This document shows, in pieces, positions 35,687-37,373 of a stretch of 37,373 nt of DNA. Location: NCBI RefSeq assembly GCF_001665875.1, contig NZ_LZTA01000036.1:1-37373 (forward strand), written 5' to 3'. The stretch's first letter is position 1. Each line of letters begins with the position of its first letter. The translations under genes and the position numbers were made by a program. The notes below the pieces were generated by a model that was not told the DNA's origin, did not search any database, and saw nothing but the letters and a program-made list of their open reading frames with translations. This DNA comes from Mycobacterium sp. 852002-40037_SCH5390672 (GTDB lineage Bacteria > Actinomycetota > Actinomycetes > Mycobacteriales > Mycobacteriaceae).

Positions 35687-36373
35687 TCACGGAGGTCCGG
35701 CCTTGTAACCCACTCCTCGAACGGTCAACACCACGGTCGGGTTCTCAGGGTCTTTCTCAACCTTGGCCCGCAGACGCTGGACGTGCACGTTCACCAGGCG
35801 GGTATCCGCCGGGTGACGATAGCCCCACACCTGTTCGAGCAGCACATCACGAGTAAACACCTGCCGCGGTTTGCGCGCCAACGCCACCAGCAAGTCGAAT
35901 TCCAGCGGGGTCAGGGAGATCTGCTCGCCGTTGCGCGTGACCTTGTGCGCGGGCACGTCGATCTCGACGTCGGCGATGGACAGCATCTCGGCGGGCTCGT
36001 CGTCGTTGCGCCGCAGCCGCGCCCGCACCCGGGCCACCAGCTCCTTGGGCTTGAACGGCTTCATGATGTAGTCGTCGGCGCCCGACTCGAGGCCAAGGAC
36101 CACGTCGACGGTGTCGGTCTTGGCGGTCAGCATGACGATCGGCACGCCGGAGTCGGCGCGCAACACCCGGCACACGTCGATGCCGTTCATGCCGGGCAAC
36201 ATCAGGTCCAACAACACCAAATCGGGGCGCAGTTCGCGCACCGCAGTCAGGGCCTGGGTGCCGTCACCAATGACCGCAGTGTCGAAACCCTCCCCACGAA
36301 GCACGATGGTGAGCATCTCGGCGAGCGAAGCGTCGTCATCGACGACCAAAATCCTTTGCCTCATGGAGTCCAT
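35687..36373 (-). CDS. mtrA: Response regulator MtrA
   Basis: 228 residues, OmpR-type response regulator, essential in M. tuberculosis. Receiver domain 1-120 has the acidic pocket VVDDD (10-14), phospho-acceptor D56 in LVLLDLMLPG, T/S in VMLTAKTD, and lysine in MKPFKPKEL. The winged-helix domain (about 130-228) ends RLVNVHVQRLRAKVEKDPENPTVVLTVRGVGYKAG. It controls genes of cell-wall remodelling and replication. ATG 36373 (MDSMRQRILVV) is the standard start; a frame extension to 36394 is rejected. The upstream gap to tmk carries a 9-bp inverted repeat. Confidence 0.98.
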   Translation of the reverse strand: MDSMRQRILVVDDDASLAEMLTIVLRGEGFDTAVIGDGTQALTAVRELRPDLVLLDLMLPGMNGIDVCRVLRADSGVPIVMLTAKTDTVDVVLGLESGADDYIMKPFKPKELVARVRARLRRNDDEPAEMLSIADVEIDVPAHKVTRNGEQISLTPLEFDLLVALARKPRQVFTRDVLLEQVWGYRHPADTRLVNVHVQRLRAKVEKDPENPTVVLTVRGVGYKAGPP

Positions 36374-36391
36374 GGTGTCACCAGATCGGGA

Positions 36392-36440
36392 CAAAATTGG
36401 GGCGCCACACGGGCGTTTCTTGGCGCGATGGCCAATTTTG
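36392..36440. repeat. 9-bp inverted repeat in the mtrA leader/promoter
   Basis: CAAAATTGG at 36392-36400 and CCAATTTTG at 36432-36440 are perfect inverted repeats 31 bases apart, in the 90-base gap between tmk and mtrA. Arms are AT-rich in a GC-rich genome, so a chance match is less likely. It may be an operator for mtrA or a tmk terminator stem. Confidence 0.5.
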
Positions 36441-36463
36441 GAGGCAAATCCCGTTAAATTCGC

Positions 36464-37141
36464 TTATTCGGCCGCCCCGGCGCGTCCGTCCCGCGCCGAC
36501 GCGGCGTCCTCGGCGCCGGCCATCGTGGCGGCCAGCCACCCCGGATCGACGTCCGCGTCGACGACCAGCCAGGGGCCGCCCCAGCCCCCGGCGGCGAGTT
36601 GGGCGTAGACCGCGCCGGTGCGTTGCTGAAGCGCGTCGTCACGTTCGTAGGAGTCGCGCGCCCGGCCCGGATCGGACTGGGCCCGGCTGCGGGCGCGCTG
36701 CCCGGCCAGCTCGGGCGGCACCGCGAGCAGCACCTGCCAGTCGGGCGCGGGTAGCCCGAGGCGCTGGTATTCCAGCGCGTGTATCCATTCCACCGCCGGC
36801 CCCGCCGCGTCCTGGTGCAGACGGGCTGCGGTGTAGGCGGCGTTGGAGGCGACGTAGCGATCCATGATCACCACGTCGTGCTCGCGGCGCAGCGCCTCGA
36901 TGTGGCCGATCGCCCCGGCCCGGTCCAGGGCGAAGAGCATCGCCATCGCATAGGCCGACGACGCGAGGTCGCCGTGCTCGCCGTGCAGGGCCTCGGCCGC
37001 GATGTCGGCGGTCACCGATTGCCCGTAGCGCGGGAAGGCCAGCATGGCGACCGACTTGCCGTCCGCCTGAAACAGGTTGCGGAGTTTGTCCGTCAACGTC
37101 CGCTTGCCGGCGCCGTCAATGCCTTCGATCGCGATCAGCAC
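36464..37141 (-). CDS. tmk: Thymidylate kinase
   Basis: 225 residues, cytoplasmic, phosphorylates dTMP to dTDP. P-loop EGIDGAGKRTL at 6-16; FPRYGQSVTADIAAEALHGEHGDLASSAYAMAMLFALDRAG in the substrate region; DRYVASNAAYTAARL with the DR(Y/H) motif; and a LID region RARSRAQSDPGRARDSYERD. It is slightly longer at the C terminus (DGRAGAAE) than the M. tuberculosis enzyme as I recall it. The ATG at 37141 is the clear start. It lies between sahH and mtrA on the same strand, as in other mycobacteria. Confidence 0.97.
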   Translation of the reverse strand: MLIAIEGIDGAGKRTLTDKLRNLFQADGKSVAMLAFPRYGQSVTADIAAEALHGEHGDLASSAYAMAMLFALDRAGAIGHIEALRREHDVVIMDRYVASNAAYTAARLHQDAAGPAVEWIHALEYQRLGLPAPDWQVLLAVPPELAGQRARSRAQSDPGRARDSYERDDALQQRTGAVYAQLAAGGWGGPWLVVDADVDPGWLAATMAGAEDAASARDGRAGAAE

Positions 37142-37156
37142 GGCGCGAGCCTATCG

Positions 37157-37190
37157 CCGCCGAGTGCCACGCTGGCGCGACACTCGGCGG
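37157..37190. terminator. GC-rich stem-loop between sahH and tmk
   Basis: CCGCCGAGTG at 37157-37166 and CACTCGGCGG at 37181-37190 are perfect inverted repeats with a 14-base loop. It lies in the 58-base gap just after the sahH stop. There is no T-tract, as is common for mycobacterial stem-loop terminators. A dispersed intergenic repeat is the alternative reading. Confidence 0.55.
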
Positions 37191-37199
37191 TCGGGCGGC

Positions 37200-37373
37200 T
37201 CAGTAGCGGTAGTGGTCGGCCTTGTAGGGGCCGTCGACGTCGACGCCGATGTATTCGGCCTGCTCCTTGGTGAGCTTGGTGAGCTGCCCACCGAGGGCCT
37301 CCACGTGGATGCGGGCCACCTTCTCGTCGAGGTGCTTGGGCAGCCGGTAGACCTCGTTGTCGTACTCGTCGTT
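37200..37373 (-). CDS. sahH: Adenosylhomocysteinase, C-terminal fragment
   Basis: The last 57 residues are visible; the rest lies beyond the right edge. The sequence reads [19 protein letters not shown], then [19 protein letters not shown], then [19 protein letters not shown] and stop. The ending YKADHYRY is the diagnostic C terminus of S-adenosylhomocysteine hydrolase, in which the terminal Lys-x4-Tyr region reaches the NAD of the neighbouring subunit. The enzyme splits S-adenosylhomocysteine into adenosine and homocysteine. Position next to tmk matches Rv3248c. Confidence 0.97.
   Translation of the reverse strand, partial: NDEYDNEVYRLPKHLDEKVARIHVEALGGQLTKLTKEQAEYIGVDVDGPYKADHYRY

Overview
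The window is high-GC chromosomal DNA from a Mycobacterium species. The right-hand half follows the gene order and protein sequences I recall for the M. tuberculosis block Rv3226c to Rv3248c: SRAP protein, aroA, rsgA, desA3 with its reductase, an Rv3231c-like protein, a WS/DGAT acyltransferase, Rv3235, a KefB-type antiporter with its RCK_C partner, an Rv3238c-like membrane protein, secA1, hpf, comF-like, lpqB, mtrB, mtrA, tmk and sahH. Two features argue against the tuberculosis complex itself: extra genes sit between rsgA and desA3, and several expected genes (ppk2, Rv3239c, Rv3243c) are absent. A nontuberculous species is likely; I cannot name it from sequence alone. All comparisons with M. 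tuberculosis are from memory.

Layout. Positions 1-4767 are accessory metabolism: a divergent pair of transcription units (an SDR and a metallo-beta-lactamase-fold hydrolase leftward; an SDR and a TetR regulator rightward) around an 18-bp palindrome, then a tiny secreted protein and a 13E12-type DUF222/HNH protein. Positions 4782-7890 are core: SRAP, aroA and rsgA, the last two coupled by a 4-bp overlap. Positions 7874-19434 form an 11.5-kb accessory block absent from this site in M. tuberculosis: HxlR regulator and divergent thiolase, a six-cysteine secreted protein, two tandem class III cyclase/STAND ATPase proteins, a DUF302 protein, a SnoaL-like protein, and a paired atypical SDR plus NMT1/THI5-like protein. 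Positions 19441-37373 are core lipid, ion-homeostasis, secretion and envelope-signalling genes, nearly all on the minus strand.

How the genes work together. DesA3 and the ferredoxin-reductase-like protein upstream of it form an electron-transfer pair for fatty acyl desaturation, and both carry the same CCTACG-N4-CGTAGG type operator, so one regulator probably controls both. MtrA, MtrB and LpqB form the conserved envelope and cell-division signalling module, with a GTGA overlap between mtrB and lpqB. The KefB-like transporter and its RCK_C partner look like a two-gene K+/H+ antiporter. The two cyclase proteins differ at the substrate-selecting residues: one has the canonical Lys/Asp pair, the other the Gln/Asn pair known from Rv0386.

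Most interesting points: the non-identical cyclase tandem with a TGTGA/TCACA hairpin upstream; an SDR lacking its catalytic tyrosine next to a cytoplasmic binding-protein-like partner; the shared desaturase operators; and a WS/DGAT protein with HQxxxNG instead of HHxxxDG. I saw no tRNA, rRNA, CRISPR array, insertion sequence or prophage. I do not claim a proven new system; the accessory block at 7.9-19.4 kb is the best place to look for one.
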